Notes under the pieces: model-generated
Told to the model about the DNA's origin: nothing
What the model saw: only the letters and a program-made list of their open reading frames with translations
Databases searched by the model: none
Assembly (NCBI GenBank): GCA_964630925.1
Contig: CAZVZK010000231.1
Location: 1 to 11,637, forward strand
Length of the DNA stretch: 11,637 bases
Direction of reading: 5' to 3'
From: RGDT01 sp964630925
GTDB lineage: Bacteria > Planctomycetota > Planctomycetia > Gemmatales > Gemmataceae
In this document: positions 1-6,796 of the stretch, piece by piece
Numbering within the stretch: the stretch's first letter is position 1
How the letters are laid out: every line of letters begins with the position of its first letter
Translations under genes and position numbers: made by a program

Positions 1-739
1 AGATGCCGCCGGCGATGCGGAGGGCCGCGGCGCCGAGGGACTCGCCGATGGCGAACCCGAGGAAGCACGGCCCGACGAGGTCGCGGGGCAGGTAGATGAG
101 GATGCCGACCATCATGACCAGCTCGAGCGAGATGAGGAACAGGCCGATGGACATGCCGGCGCGGAGGGGGATGTTGACCACATCCCAGGGGCGGCCCTTG
201 AGCGAGGCGAAGGCGGTGCGGGCGTTGGCGTAGGTGTTGACGCGGATGCCGTACCAGGCCACCGCGTAGGAGCCGCCCATGCCGACGACGGCGAACAGCA
301 GCACGTAGATGAGCAGCCGGAGCTGCTTGTCGAACGGCTCCACCTGGTGCGTCTCGGCGTTCTTGTGGGGGAAGCCGAGGTAGTAGTACGTCATCGCCAG
401 GCCGATGAAGAGGAACAGGTAGAGCAGGAACTTGCCCTGCTGGATGAGGTAGGTCTTGCAGGTCTGGAAGATGATCTCGGCGATGTCGAGCATCGACTTG
501 TGGGCGGGCTGGATGGCGATCTGGTAGAAGAGGTAGAGGCTGATGCCCAGGGTGCCGCAGATGACCAGCGCCCCGTAGAAGAGGATGTCACGGGCGCTGA
601 CCTTGGTGCTGCCGAAGTCGAAGCTCCCCTTGTCGAGGTCGGGGATCTTGAGGTCGGCCTCGCTGGCGATCACGGGGCCGGCGAACACCGCCAACAGGAC
701 CATTGCGAGGGCGGCCCATTTCATCACGTCGCGGATCAC
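1..739 (-). CDS. hppA: Membrane-bound ion-pumping pyrophosphatase, N-terminal part
   Basis: This is the N-terminal 246 codons of an integral membrane pyrophosphatase, which couples PPi hydrolysis to H+ or Na+ export; the rest lies beyond the left edge. Recognition rests on residues 164-246: GIRVNTYANARTA, a Gly-rich membrane segment at 195-217, and GFAIGESLGAAALRIAGGI at 228-246, which match the family's conserved 'R-ANARTA' and 'GFG-GAS-IALF-R-GGGI' segments. Hydrophobic stretches lie near residues 8-25, 52-74, 103-122, 141-164 and 196-217. The first one, followed by a polar region (27-47), may be a cleaved signal peptide or an extra membrane helix. I chose the GTG start at 739 because AAGGAG (747-752, complement) sits 7 bases upstream; the in-frame ATG at 724 would be 22 bases from it. 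The residues that decide K+ dependence and ion specificity lie outside the window. The gene is divergent from rnc. Confidence 0.88.
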   Translation of the reverse strand, partial: MIRDVMKWAALAMVLLAVFAGPVIASEADLKIPDLDKGSFDFGSTKVSARDILFYGALVICGTLGISLYLFYQIAIQPAHKSMLDIAEIIFQTCKTYLIQQGKFLLYLFLFIGLAMTYYYLGFPHKNAETHQVEPFDKQLRLLIYVLLFAVVGMGGSYAVAWYGIRVNTYANARTAFASLKGRPWDVVNIPLRAGMSIGLFLISLELVMMVGILIYLPRDLVGPCFLGFAIGESLGAAALRIAGGI

Positions 740-897
740 GGAAACGCTCCTTGTCGGTTGTCTTTCGGGAATAAGGGGGCGTGGACGCCGGTTCACGGCG
801 TGGGGCACCGGCCGGCCTCTTCCGGTTGGTTTTGGGTGGAACGGGAGAGGGATTCCATCGGCGCGAGTCGCTCCTTCTTGAAGATGCCCTAAGGATA
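740..897 (-). promoter_or_regulatory. Candidate hppA leader with weak promoter and hairpin
   Basis: On the minus strand a TATCCT box (892-897) could be a -10 element, but no convincing -35 lies 16-18 bases upstream of it. It would give a leader of about 145 bases before the hppA GTG. Within that leader, GCCGGT (787-792) and ACCGGC (807-812) form a 6-base inverted repeat around 14 bases. A 21-codon open frame (793-858, ATG at 858) has AAGGAG (871-876) 12 bases upstream, which is longer than the usual spacing. No known riboswitch pattern was recognised. Confidence 0.25.
747..752 (-). promoter_or_regulatory. Ribosome binding site deciding the hppA start
   Basis: Read on the minus strand this is AAGGAG followed by 7 bases and GTG (737-739). 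The spacing selects the GTG over the ATG five codons downstream. Confidence 0.7.
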
Positions 898-937
898 GGG
901 GCCCGGCCGGGCAGAGGCTAGCGCGGGGGCCGCACCG

Positions 938-966
938 TTGACACGGGGCCGCGGGGATGATACCGT
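938..966 (+). promoter_or_regulatory. Sigma70-like promoter upstream of rnc
   Basis: A perfect -35 hexamer TTGACA (938-943) is followed by exactly 17 bases and TACCGT (961-966), which keeps the T1, A2 and T6 positions of the -10 consensus. Transcription would start near 973, leaving a leader of roughly 28 bases before the rnc ATG at 1001. The reading frame of rnc is open back to a TTG at 938, but that codon is inside the -35 box, which argues that it is not the real start. Confidence 0.55.
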
Positions 967-1000
967 CGATGTCATCCTCCGCCCCGACGGGCAACCTGTA

Positions 1001-1735
1001 ATGGCCACGGACACCCCCACCCGGCTCGACGCCGACGTGCTGGACGACTGCCAGCACGCCCTGAATTACACCTTCCGCAACCCCGACCTGCTGCTGGGGG
1101 CGCTCACCCACGCCTCCGGGGCCAACACACGCCTCGCCTCCAACGAACGCATGGAGTTCCTCGGCGACGCCGTCCTCGGCCTCATCACCTGCGAGCAGCT
1201 CTACCAGCGCTTCCCTGACTTCCAGGAGGGCGACCTCACCAAGATCAAGTCGGCGGTGGTCAGCCGGCGCACCTGCGCCCAGTTCAGCGCGGCGCTCGGC
1301 CTGGGGCGGTTCCTCATCCTCGGACGCGGCATGAGCGCCGGCGACCCCTCCTCCGTGCCCCCGAGCATGCTGGCCGACGTGTACGAGTCTCTCGTGGCCG
1401 CCATCTACCTCGACGGCGGGCTGGAGGCGGCCCGGACGTTCGTTCTGGGGCACCTCAAGGACGAGATCGAGTCGGTCGCGGGCGGCGAGGCGGGGGGCAA
1501 CTTCAAGTCGCTCCTCCAGCAGGTGGCGCAGCGCGAGTACAACACGACCCCGAACTACCTGCTGCTCGACGAGAAGGGGCCGGACCACAGCAAGTGCTTC
1601 AAGATCGCCGCCGTCATCGGGCGGCACACGCACGCCGGCGCCTGGGGCCGCACGAAGAAGGAGGCCGAGCAGCGTGCGGCCATGAACGCGCTGGCCCAGA
1701 TCCAGGGCGACCCGCTCCCCTTCGACCACGGGTGA
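1001..1735 (+). CDS. rnc: Ribonuclease III
   Basis: This is a 244-residue double-strand-specific endoribonuclease that processes rRNA precursors and other structured RNAs; it works as a cytoplasmic homodimer with Mg2+. The RNase III domain spans about residues 15-158. The signature motif NERMEFLGDAVL is at 48-59, giving catalytic-type residues E49, E52 and D56. The second acidic cluster is in LADVYES (D126, E129). A double-stranded RNA-binding domain follows at about 167-236, ending in the helix with KKEAEQRAAMNAL. The length is normal for the family. I prefer the ATG at 1001 to the upstream TTG at 938, because 938 falls in a -35 box and the extra 21 residues look unrelated to the family. The Shine-Dalgarno upstream of 1001 is weak. 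It is the first gene of a tight run with the next two genes (9- and 7-base gaps). Confidence 0.93.
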   Translation: MATDTPTRLDADVLDDCQHALNYTFRNPDLLLGALTHASGANTRLASNERMEFLGDAVLGLITCEQLYQRFPDFQEGDLTKIKSAVVSRRTCAQFSAALGLGRFLILGRGMSAGDPSSVPPSMLADVYESLVAAIYLDGGLEAARTFVLGHLKDEIESVAGGEAGGNFKSLLQQVAQREYNTTPNYLLLDEKGPDHSKCFKIAAVIGRHTHAGAWGRTKKEAEQRAAMNALAQIQGDPLPFDHG

Positions 1736-1744
1736 GAGCGTCCC

Positions 1745-2011
1745 ATGCCCATGCCGCCTTACGCGGTGACGTGCCAGCGCTGCGGCGCGGCGGCCGCGTT
1801 CAAGATCGCCGCCCGCTGGAGCGACGGCCACACCGAGGAGCTGAAGACCTACGCCCTGTGCTGCCCCGGCTGCGTCGGCCCGCTCTACCCCGCCGCGTGC
1901 GCCAAGCAGTCCGCGTGCCGGCTGGCGCCCGGCGAGATCCTCGACACACCTTGCGTCTTCGAGCTATCCCACGGCCGGCTGGTGCGCCGGCCCGACCTGG
2001 AACACCCGTGA
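1745..2011 (+). CDS. Small cysteine-rich protein, possible zinc ribbon
   Basis: This is an 88-residue protein I cannot assign to a named family. It has eight cysteines: C10 and C13 as a CxxC knuckle, C39, C40 and C43 as CCxxC, then C52, C58 and C70. Two knuckles about 26 residues apart are compatible with a zinc ribbon or similar metal site; that is inferred from spacing only. There is no signal peptide or membrane segment, so it is probably cytoplasmic. The ATG at 1745 follows the rnc stop by 9 bases (GTGAGAG overlaps the rnc stop and may serve as its ribosome site); a second in-frame ATG at 1751 is possible. The stop is 7 bases before the next gene, so co-transcription with rnc is likely. 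The alternative frame through this region (1594-2022) has the low-complexity Arg/Ala/Pro composition of a shadow. Confidence 0.72.
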   Translation: MPMPPYAVTCQRCGAAAAFKIAARWSDGHTEELKTYALCCPGCVGPLYPAACAKQSACRLAPGEILDTPCVFELSHGRLVRRPDLEHP

Positions 2012-2018
2012 GGCGACC

Positions 2019-2759
2019 ATGACCCCTGCCGTCTGCTTCGTCCTGATGTTACCCACCCTGCCGGCGGCGGACACCGAGAAGGAGGCCCGGGCGCTGCTGG
2101 ACAGGGCCATCGCCGCGCTCGGCGGCGAGAAGCTGCTGGCCAAGCCGCACGCCCTGACGGGGACCGGGAAAGGCAAGGTGACGCTCCTGGGCGGGACGCA
2201 GAACGTGACGAACCGGTGGACGGTGCAGGGGCCGGACCGCATGCGCTGGGAGACGGAGCTGTCGGGGGACGTGAACGCCAGCATCGTCATGGGGCTGACG
2301 GGGACGAAGCTGTGGATCAGCGGCAACGGCGGCAAGCCGGGGCCGGTGCCGAAGGAGACGGCGGAGGCATTCATCAAGGGGTTCCTGGCGCTGCGCATCG
2401 CGGAGGAGCTGGTGCCGCTGAAGGCCAAGGGGTGGAAGCTGACGCACCTGGGCGAATTGAAGGTGGGAGACGTGACGGCGGTGGGGCTGAAGGCGACGCA
2501 CGCGGGGCGGCCTGACATCGACCTGTTCTTCGACAAGAAGACGCACCTGCCGATCAAGGTGGAGATGCGTCTGAAGAAGCCGGGCGAGAGCGACGAGATG
2601 ACGCTGACGGCGCTGCTGACGGGGTACAAGAAGATCGACGGGCGGCAGCACTTCACGGGCCTGGTGGTGGAGCAGGACGGGAAGAAGGCGCTGGAGATGG
2701 AGCGGAGCGACATCAAGGCGGGCGACAAGGCCGACGAGGCGACGTTCGAGAAACCGTGA
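2019..2759 (+). CDS. Exported LolA-like protein
   Basis: This 246-residue protein resembles the LolA/LolB-like (outer-membrane lipoprotein-sorting) fold proteins common in planctomycetes. Features seen are a short hydrophobic N-terminus (residues 4-15) ending LPAAD, compatible with a Sec signal peptide cut near residue 17, then the opening pattern ALLDRAIAALGGEKLL (25-40). Alternating beta-strand segments follow, including DRMRWETEL (73-81), DIDLFFDKKTHLPIKVEMR (167-185) and a C-terminal DATF-type ending (DEATFEKP, 239-246). The fold suggests binding of a hydrophobic ligand in the periplasm, but no catalytic residues are evident and the substrate is unknown. GAGGCG lies just before the ATG at 2019. 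The gene follows the cysteine-rich protein by 7 bases and is the last of the rnc run. The family assignment is by general resemblance. Confidence 0.78.
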   Translation: MTPAVCFVLMLPTLPAADTEKEARALLDRAIAALGGEKLLAKPHALTGTGKGKVTLLGGTQNVTNRWTVQGPDRMRWETELSGDVNASIVMGLTGTKLWISGNGGKPGPVPKETAEAFIKGFLALRIAEELVPLKAKGWKLTHLGELKVGDVTAVGLKATHAGRPDIDLFFDKKTHLPIKVEMRLKKPGESDEMTLTALLTGYKKIDGRQHFTGLVVEQDGKKALEMERSDIKAGDKADEATFEKP

Positions 2760-2921
2760 CGGGAGGCGTCCAGGATTGCTGGGTTCGGCAAGAGGGCAGT
2801 CGGGTGTTGACGAAGCCGCATCGCCAGGAAGCGATTGGTCTCGAAGGTCCGGAAGCACGGCAGCAGTTACAGCAAATCCGGCTTCCTGCTCAGCACCCAG
2901 GCGAAGTCCACTCCCATGGCC

Positions 2922-2939
2922 CTCGCGGCGGTCCGCGAG
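2922..2939 (+). repeat. Perfect 7-base hairpin with tetraloop
   Basis: CTCGCGG (2922-2928), loop CGGT, CCGCGAG (2933-2939). It lies about 160 bases downstream of the LolA-like stop codon. No T-run follows, so a rho-independent terminator is possible only in the loose sense used for GC-rich genomes. Confidence 0.45.
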
Positions 2940-3027
2940 CCGCGGGAGCGGCTGAAATCACCGCCCCGTACGCCGGAGAGTTACTTCGCCTGCCGGCATC
3001 CCGATGCGCGACGGCGCTACGGCTCGG

Positions 3028-3069
3028 GTGGCCGGCGGCCGGCTCGCCCCCCCTCCGGCCGCCGGCTAC
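3028..3069 (+). repeat. Strong GC hairpin just upstream of the nucleotidyltransferase
   Basis: GCCGGCGGCCGG (3031-3042) and CCGGCCGCCGGC (3055-3066) are perfect 12-base inverted arms around a 12-base C-rich loop. The stem extends to 15 pairs (3028-3042 with 3055-3069) if one G-U pair is allowed. It ends 9 bases before the ATG at 3079. It could stop read-through from upstream, be bound by a regulator, or hinder initiation on a read-through transcript. Confidence 0.6.
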
Positions 3070-3072
3070 ATT
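3067..3072 (+). promoter_or_regulatory. Candidate -10 box for a leaderless transcript
   Basis: TACATT matches four of six -10 consensus positions and ends 6 bases before the ATG at 3079. No Shine-Dalgarno sequence precedes that ATG. This geometry would place the transcription start on or next to the start codon. The -35 region falls in the hairpin loop and does not match the consensus, so the call is tentative. Confidence 0.35.
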
Positions 3073-3078
3073 GTCGGC

Positions 3079-3864
3079 ATGAACCCCGACGCCATCCGCC
3101 ACCGCCTGCTCGAGGGCGCCCTCCTCCGCCTCGCACGCCTGCCCGACCCCGACGGCTTCGTCCTGCGCGGCGGCATGCTCATGCGTCTGTGGTTCCACCC
3201 CCTCCCGCGGATCGCCGGCGACCTCGACCTCGTCGCCACCTTCCCCTTCGATGTCGCCGAGACGGGCCGGCGCTTCCTCCCCATCCTCTCCGACTCCGGC
3301 GTCGATGACGGCGTGACGTTCGACCCCGAACGCACCCGCGTCGAGGGCATCTGGCTCAGCTCCCCCTGCCCCGGCGTCCGCATGTACGCCTGCGGCGAGT
3401 ACGCCGGCGAGGAGGAGGACTTCAGCGTCGATGTCACCTTCGGCGAGCCGCTCATCCCCGCGCCCCGCCTGCTCGACTACCCCGCCGCCGGCGGCACGGC
3501 CCGGCTGTGGATGTGCCGGCCCGAGACGATCACCGGACGCAAGCTGCACGCCCTCCGCCACATGGGGATGATGCACTGGCGGCCCAAGGACCTCAACGAC
3601 CTCCGCCTCCTGCTCGGCCGCGTGCCGATGGAGGAGGCCGAGCTGCCCGGCGCCATCGCCGCGTCGTTCGCCAGCCGCGGCGACACGGGCGATCACGCGC
3701 GGGCGCTGTTCGGCCCGAGGGCGTGGTGGGGCATGAAGGCCTCGTCCGCCCGCTGGCGCGACTTCGCCCGCTCCGCCAGGGGCCTCGGCGCGCCGCAGGA
3801 CCTGGCCGCCGTCGTGGCCGAGGTGAGTGGCCGGCTCGCCCCCATCCTGGAGAGGCTGCCATGA
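3079..3864 (+). CDS. AbiEii/AbiGii-type nucleotidyltransferase
   Basis: This is a 261-residue member of the AbiEii/AbiGii (DUF1814) nucleotidyltransferase family, in which toxin members transfer nucleotides to RNA or other targets. Motifs seen are FVLRGGMLMRLWF (27-39) with the Gly pair 31-32, then GDLDLVA (47-53) with the metal-binding type acids D48 and D50. A third candidate acid is D118 in DVTFGEP; the PETITGRKLHAL helix (148-159) includes K155, and RPKDLNDL (168-175) is the conserved basic-acidic motif. No signal peptide is present. I chose ATG 3079 over 3004, because the intervening codons are formed by a GC hairpin and lack family resemblance. The classical partner AbiEi, a winged-helix antitoxin gene normally just upstream, is absent. 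The 3' end overlaps the next gene by ATGA, so it is translationally coupled to the LRR array. Whether it is a toxin is unknown. Confidence 0.85.
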   Translation: MNPDAIRHRLLEGALLRLARLPDPDGFVLRGGMLMRLWFHPLPRIAGDLDLVATFPFDVAETGRRFLPILSDSGVDDGVTFDPERTRVEGIWLSSPCPGVRMYACGEYAGEEEDFSVDVTFGEPLIPAPRLLDYPAAGGTARLWMCRPETITGRKLHALRHMGMMHWRPKDLNDLRLLLGRVPMEEAELPGAIAASFASRGDTGDHARALFGPRAWWGMKASSARWRDFARSARGLGAPQDLAAVVAEVSGRLAPILERLP

Positions 3865-5312
3865 GCCGCGACATGGCCAAGGGGTTCCTCGCCGACATCT
3901 GCGCGAACGTCGAGGACGACACGCCGCGACTCGTTTACGCCGACTGGCTGGAGGACCACGGCCAGCCCGAACGCGCCGAGCTGATCCGCGTGCAGATCGA
4001 GCGGACGCGGCTGCCGAAATGGGACGCCGCCCAGGTCCGCCTCCGGGTGCGCGAGGAGGCGTTGATCGCGACACACGGCGCGGCCTGGCGCGCGGCGATC
4101 CCGAAGCTGGAGGGCGTCGGGTGGGGCGGGTTCCGCCGCGGCTTCGTGGCCCAGGCCAGCCTCGCCTCCTTCGCCCTCCTTCGTGAGGCCGCCTGGCGCG
4201 ACGTGGCGCCTGTCGAGGCGGTCGCGGTGAGGTGGCCGAAGAAGGGCGAGGCCGACGCCCTCGCGCCCATCCCCGGCCTGCGCGAGCTGGCGATGGCGGG
4301 CCACATGGTATCCACCGCCGACGCGGACCGCCTGTCCGCCTGCCGCCTGCTGTCGACGCTGCGCGTGCTGGACATCACGGGATGTGCCGTCGGCGTCGGG
4401 GGGCTGGAGCGGGTCGTCTCGTCGCCGCACCTGGGCCGGCTGGAGGCCCTGCGGGCGGCGGACAACGGCATCGGGGACGGGATCGCCGGGGCGTTCAACG
4501 CCGGCCCCGCAAATCTCCCCGAGCTGGAGGAGCTGGACCTGTCCGAGTCGGGGGACGCGGGTTACTACGGCGTGGACGTGTTCACGGCGGAGGGGTTTGC
4601 CGCGCTGGGTGCGTGGCCGGGCATGGCCCGCATCCGCCGGCTCGACCTGTCCGGCCACGGCATGCAGGAGGATCAGATCCTGCCGTTGCTCCGTTCGCCC
4701 CTCGCCGCCGGGTTGAAGGAGCTGACCCTGCACAACACCCACAACTACCGGGGCTGGGGATACATCCTCGCAGAGGCCCATCCGGACCTCGCACTCGACG
4801 CCCTCGACATCGGGGACAACCTATACCGCGGTGATGCCGGCGTACTCGCCGACAACCCGCGCCTCGCCGGCCTGAAAGAGCTGCGTATCGATGACATCCA
4901 CATGGAAGATTCCCCGGACGACCTCCGCGACCTGGCCTCGGGCCGGTTCATGTCCGGCCTGCGTGTCCTGCGTCTGGAACGGGGCGAGGCCGGCGGGTCG
5001 GACGGCCTGCAGGCCATCCTCGCCGCCCCGGCGCCGCACCTGCACACGCTCAGCCTGCGCGACGCCTATATCGAGGACGGGCCGATCATCGCCCTGGCGG
5101 CGTCGCCCGCTTCCAACACTCTCCTCGAACTCGACCTTACCGGCAACCAGCTGAGGTCGGACGCCGCCAGGGCCCTCGGCGAAACGAAGCACCTGCAAAG
5201 CCTCCTCGTGCTGCGGGTCGGCGGCAACCCGATGAGCAAGAAGGAGGAAGACGCCATCGCCGCCTCGCCGCTGGGACGCCGCCTCATGCTACTCGACAGG
5301 AGCGAACGATGA
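3861..5312 (+). CDS. TIGR02996-LRR protein, paralog 1
   Basis: This is a 483-residue, presumably cytoplasmic protein. Residues about 5-45 are the TIGR02996 repeat-companion domain (DDTPRLVYADWLEDHGQPER at 19-38). A conserved linker block follows (about 50-140) with LPKWDAAQVRLRVRE, WGGFRRGF (88-95) and VRWP (123-126). From about 140 to the end come roughly a dozen leucine-rich repeats of about 27 residues with LxxLxLxxN/C cores, of the ribonuclease-inhibitor-like kind, suggesting a protein-binding surface. A Tyr-containing loop (SESGDAGYYGVDV, 228-240; Y235, Y236) interrupts one repeat. The repeat at 338-364 is more divergent than in the paralogs. Start ATG 3861 is preceded by GGAGAGG and overlaps the nucleotidyltransferase stop by 4 bases. 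The frame is open further upstream (from 3507), but that part is a shadow of the previous gene. The binding partner is unknown. Confidence 0.88.
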   Translation: MSRDMAKGFLADICANVEDDTPRLVYADWLEDHGQPERAELIRVQIERTRLPKWDAAQVRLRVREEALIATHGAAWRAAIPKLEGVGWGGFRRGFVAQASLASFALLREAAWRDVAPVEAVAVRWPKKGEADALAPIPGLRELAMAGHMVSTADADRLSACRLLSTLRVLDITGCAVGVGGLERVVSSPHLGRLEALRAADNGIGDGIAGAFNAGPANLPELEELDLSESGDAGYYGVDVFTAEGFAALGAWPGMARIRRLDLSGHGMQEDQILPLLRSPLAAGLKELTLHNTHNYRGWGYILAEAHPDLALDALDIGDNLYRGDAGVLADNPRLAGLKELRIDDIHMEDSPDDLRDLASGRFMSGLRVLRLERGEAGGSDGLQAILAAPAPHLHTLSLRDAYIEDGPIIALAASPASNTLLELDLTGNQLRSDAARALGETKHLQSLLVLRVGGNPMSKKEEDAIAASPLGRRLMLLDRSER

Positions 5313-6796
5313 GCGGCCTCGCCGACGCACTCCTCGCCGACATCGTCGCCCACCCGGACGACGACACGCCGCGCCTCGTCTACGCCGACTGGCTGAGCGA
5401 GAACGGCCAGGAGGAACGCGCCGAGCTGATCCGCGTCCAGATCGAACGCACGCGCCTGCCCGAGTGGGACACCGCACAGGTGCGTCTGCGTCTGCGGGAG
5501 ATGGCGCTCCTCAGGCAGCACGGCAAGAAGTGGATGGCGGCGCTGCCGAAGCTCCGGGGCGTGACGTGGTCGGGCTTCCGCCGCGGCTTCGTCGGCGAGG
5601 CCCGGTTCACCAGCTTCATTACACTCCGTTCCCAGGCCGCCGCGTGTTGGGCCGCCACCCCCGTCGAGGCACTCTCCATCCGCTGGCCGCGCTCCGGCGA
5701 GGACGCGGCATCCCTCCCGCCCATCCCCGGCCTGCGTGAGCTGTCCATCAACGCCCCGCTGATCTCGGCACCCGATGCAGGCCGCCTCGCCGACGCCCCC
5801 CTGCTATCCACCGTGCGCGTGTTGGACATCCGCGGGCACTACCTGGGGGCGGACAACTTCGCACGCCTGATGGCCTCCCCGCACCTGGGCGTGCTCCGGG
5901 CCATCCGCATGCCCGGCAATTACATCGGCGGCGGCGGCATCGACGCCCTGCGCGGGGCCGCCGTCCCCTCCCTTGAAGAGCTCGACCTCGCCGAGGAGAG
6001 CGGATACGGCGCCTACGGCCGCTACGGCGAGGATCCCGTCATCACCTCCGAGGCGATGGAGTCTCTGGCGACATGGCCCGGGCTGGCCCGCGTGCGTTCG
6101 CTACGCCTGTCCGGCAACGAGGCCGGGCGCGCCGGCCTCCGCGCCCTCCTCCGCTCCCCGTTCGTCGGACGCCTGAAGGAGCTGGCCCTCCGCACCAACT
6201 CCTTGACCGCCGCCGCGCTCAAGGAGCTGGCCGAGGCACGCGCCGGGCTGCGCCTCGACGCCCTGGATGTCGGAGAGAACGTCATCGGGGACGGCGGCGC
6301 GCCCGCCCTGCCCAAGGCCGACTGCCTCTCCGAGCTCAAGTCCCTGCGTCTCGACCGCTGCGAGATGGGCCTCCCCGTCGCCCGCGCCATCGCCAGGGCC
6401 CCGTTCATCCGCACCCTCCGCCGCCTGGACGTCAGCAACAACTGGTTCGGCGTGGAGGGGTTGCAAGCGATCCTCAACGCGGCCCCGCCGCTGCTCCACA
6501 CCCTGCACATCAACGATAACAGCCTCGCGGACGACGCCGCGACGCTCCTCGCCGAGTCACCGGCCACCGACACGCTCCTCGAGCTGGCCCTGGAGCACAA
6601 CGACCTGGGGGCCGACACCGCGAAGGCGCTGCGCGACCCGGCCCACCTCCGCAACCTCCTCTTCCTGCGCCTGCTGGGCAACCCGATTAGGAAGCGGGCC
6701 GCCAGCTCCCTCGCGAAGTCCCCGCTCGCGAAGCGCCTGGCCGTCCTCGACATCCCCTATCACGCGGCCCCGCACGACGGAGACTGGAAAGTATGA
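5309..6796 (+). CDS. TIGR02996-LRR protein, paralog 2
   Basis: This is a 495-residue paralog of its neighbours. The TIGR02996 domain is at about 4-44 (DDDTPRLVYADWLSENGQEE at 17-36). The linker block has LPEWDTAQVRLRLRE, WSGFRRGF (87-94) and IRWP (124-127), and about a dozen 27-residue leucine-rich repeats run from 140 to 482. The Tyr/Gly/acidic loop is AEESGYGAYGRYGEDPV (228-244) with Y233, Y236 and Y239. After the last repeat comes a short unique tail (PYHAAPHDGDWKV). AGGAG at 5298-5302 lies 6 bases before the ATG, and the ATGA overlap with paralog 1 indicates coupled translation. No signal peptide or membrane segment is seen. TIGR02996 has no established biochemical function; LRRs generally mediate protein contacts. 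Confidence 0.88.
   Translation: MSGLADALLADIVAHPDDDTPRLVYADWLSENGQEERAELIRVQIERTRLPEWDTAQVRLRLREMALLRQHGKKWMAALPKLRGVTWSGFRRGFVGEARFTSFITLRSQAAACWAATPVEALSIRWPRSGEDAASLPPIPGLRELSINAPLISAPDAGRLADAPLLSTVRVLDIRGHYLGADNFARLMASPHLGVLRAIRMPGNYIGGGGIDALRGAAVPSLEELDLAEESGYGAYGRYGEDPVITSEAMESLATWPGLARVRSLRLSGNEAGRAGLRALLRSPFVGRLKELALRTNSLTAAALKELAEARAGLRLDALDVGENVIGDGGAPALPKADCLSELKSLRLDRCEMGLPVARAIARAPFIRTLRRLDVSNNWFGVEGLQAILNAAPPLLHTLHINDNSLADDAATLLAESPATDTLLELALEHNDLGADTAKALRDPAHLRNLLFLRLLGNPIRKRAASSLAKSPLAKRLAVLDIPYHAAPHDGDWKV

Larger units (their letters stand above)
2760..3078 (+). other. 319-base gap between two operons, no convincing gene
   Basis: The short frames that cross this stretch (for example 2835-3308 and 2756-3082 on plus) show no ribosome site, no recognisable motif and an Arg/Pro-rich composition, so I treat it as non-coding. 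It holds two perfect inverted repeats (2922-2939 and 3028-3069) and a possible -10 box next to the following gene (3067-3072). A TTGACG at 2807-2812 resembles a -35 element but has no good -10 at 16-18 bases. A decayed gene remnant cannot be excluded. Confidence 0.6.

Noticed and set aside
793..858. 21-codon leader peptide gene upstream of hppA
   Set aside because: The Shine-Dalgarno is 12 bases from the ATG and the peptide has no regulatory codon run, so I did not list it as a gene.
938..1000. TTG at 938 as the rnc start
   Set aside because: It lies in a TTGACA -35 hexamer with a correctly spaced -10, and the extra residues are unlike RNase III N-termini.
3004..3078. Upstream ATG as start of the nucleotidyltransferase
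   Set aside because: The added 25 residues are encoded largely by the GC hairpin, show no resemblance to the family, and the ATG at 3004 has no ribosome site. The family-like sequence starts at 3079.
2835..3308. Possible small gene or transposase remnant in the 2760-3078 gap
   Set aside because: No ribosome site, no recognisable motif, and an Arg/Pro-rich ending inside the nucleotidyltransferase gene. A decayed remnant cannot be proved or excluded from sequence alone.
2890..4074. Minus-strand open frame across the nucleotidyltransferase
   Set aside because: Low-complexity Arg/Gly/Ala/Pro composition; the plus strand carries a clear domain with conserved motifs.
3079..5312. Classical AbiE type IV toxin-antitoxin pair
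   Set aside because: No AbiEi-like winged-helix antitoxin lies upstream, and the coupled downstream protein is an LRR protein, so only the toxin-family half is present.
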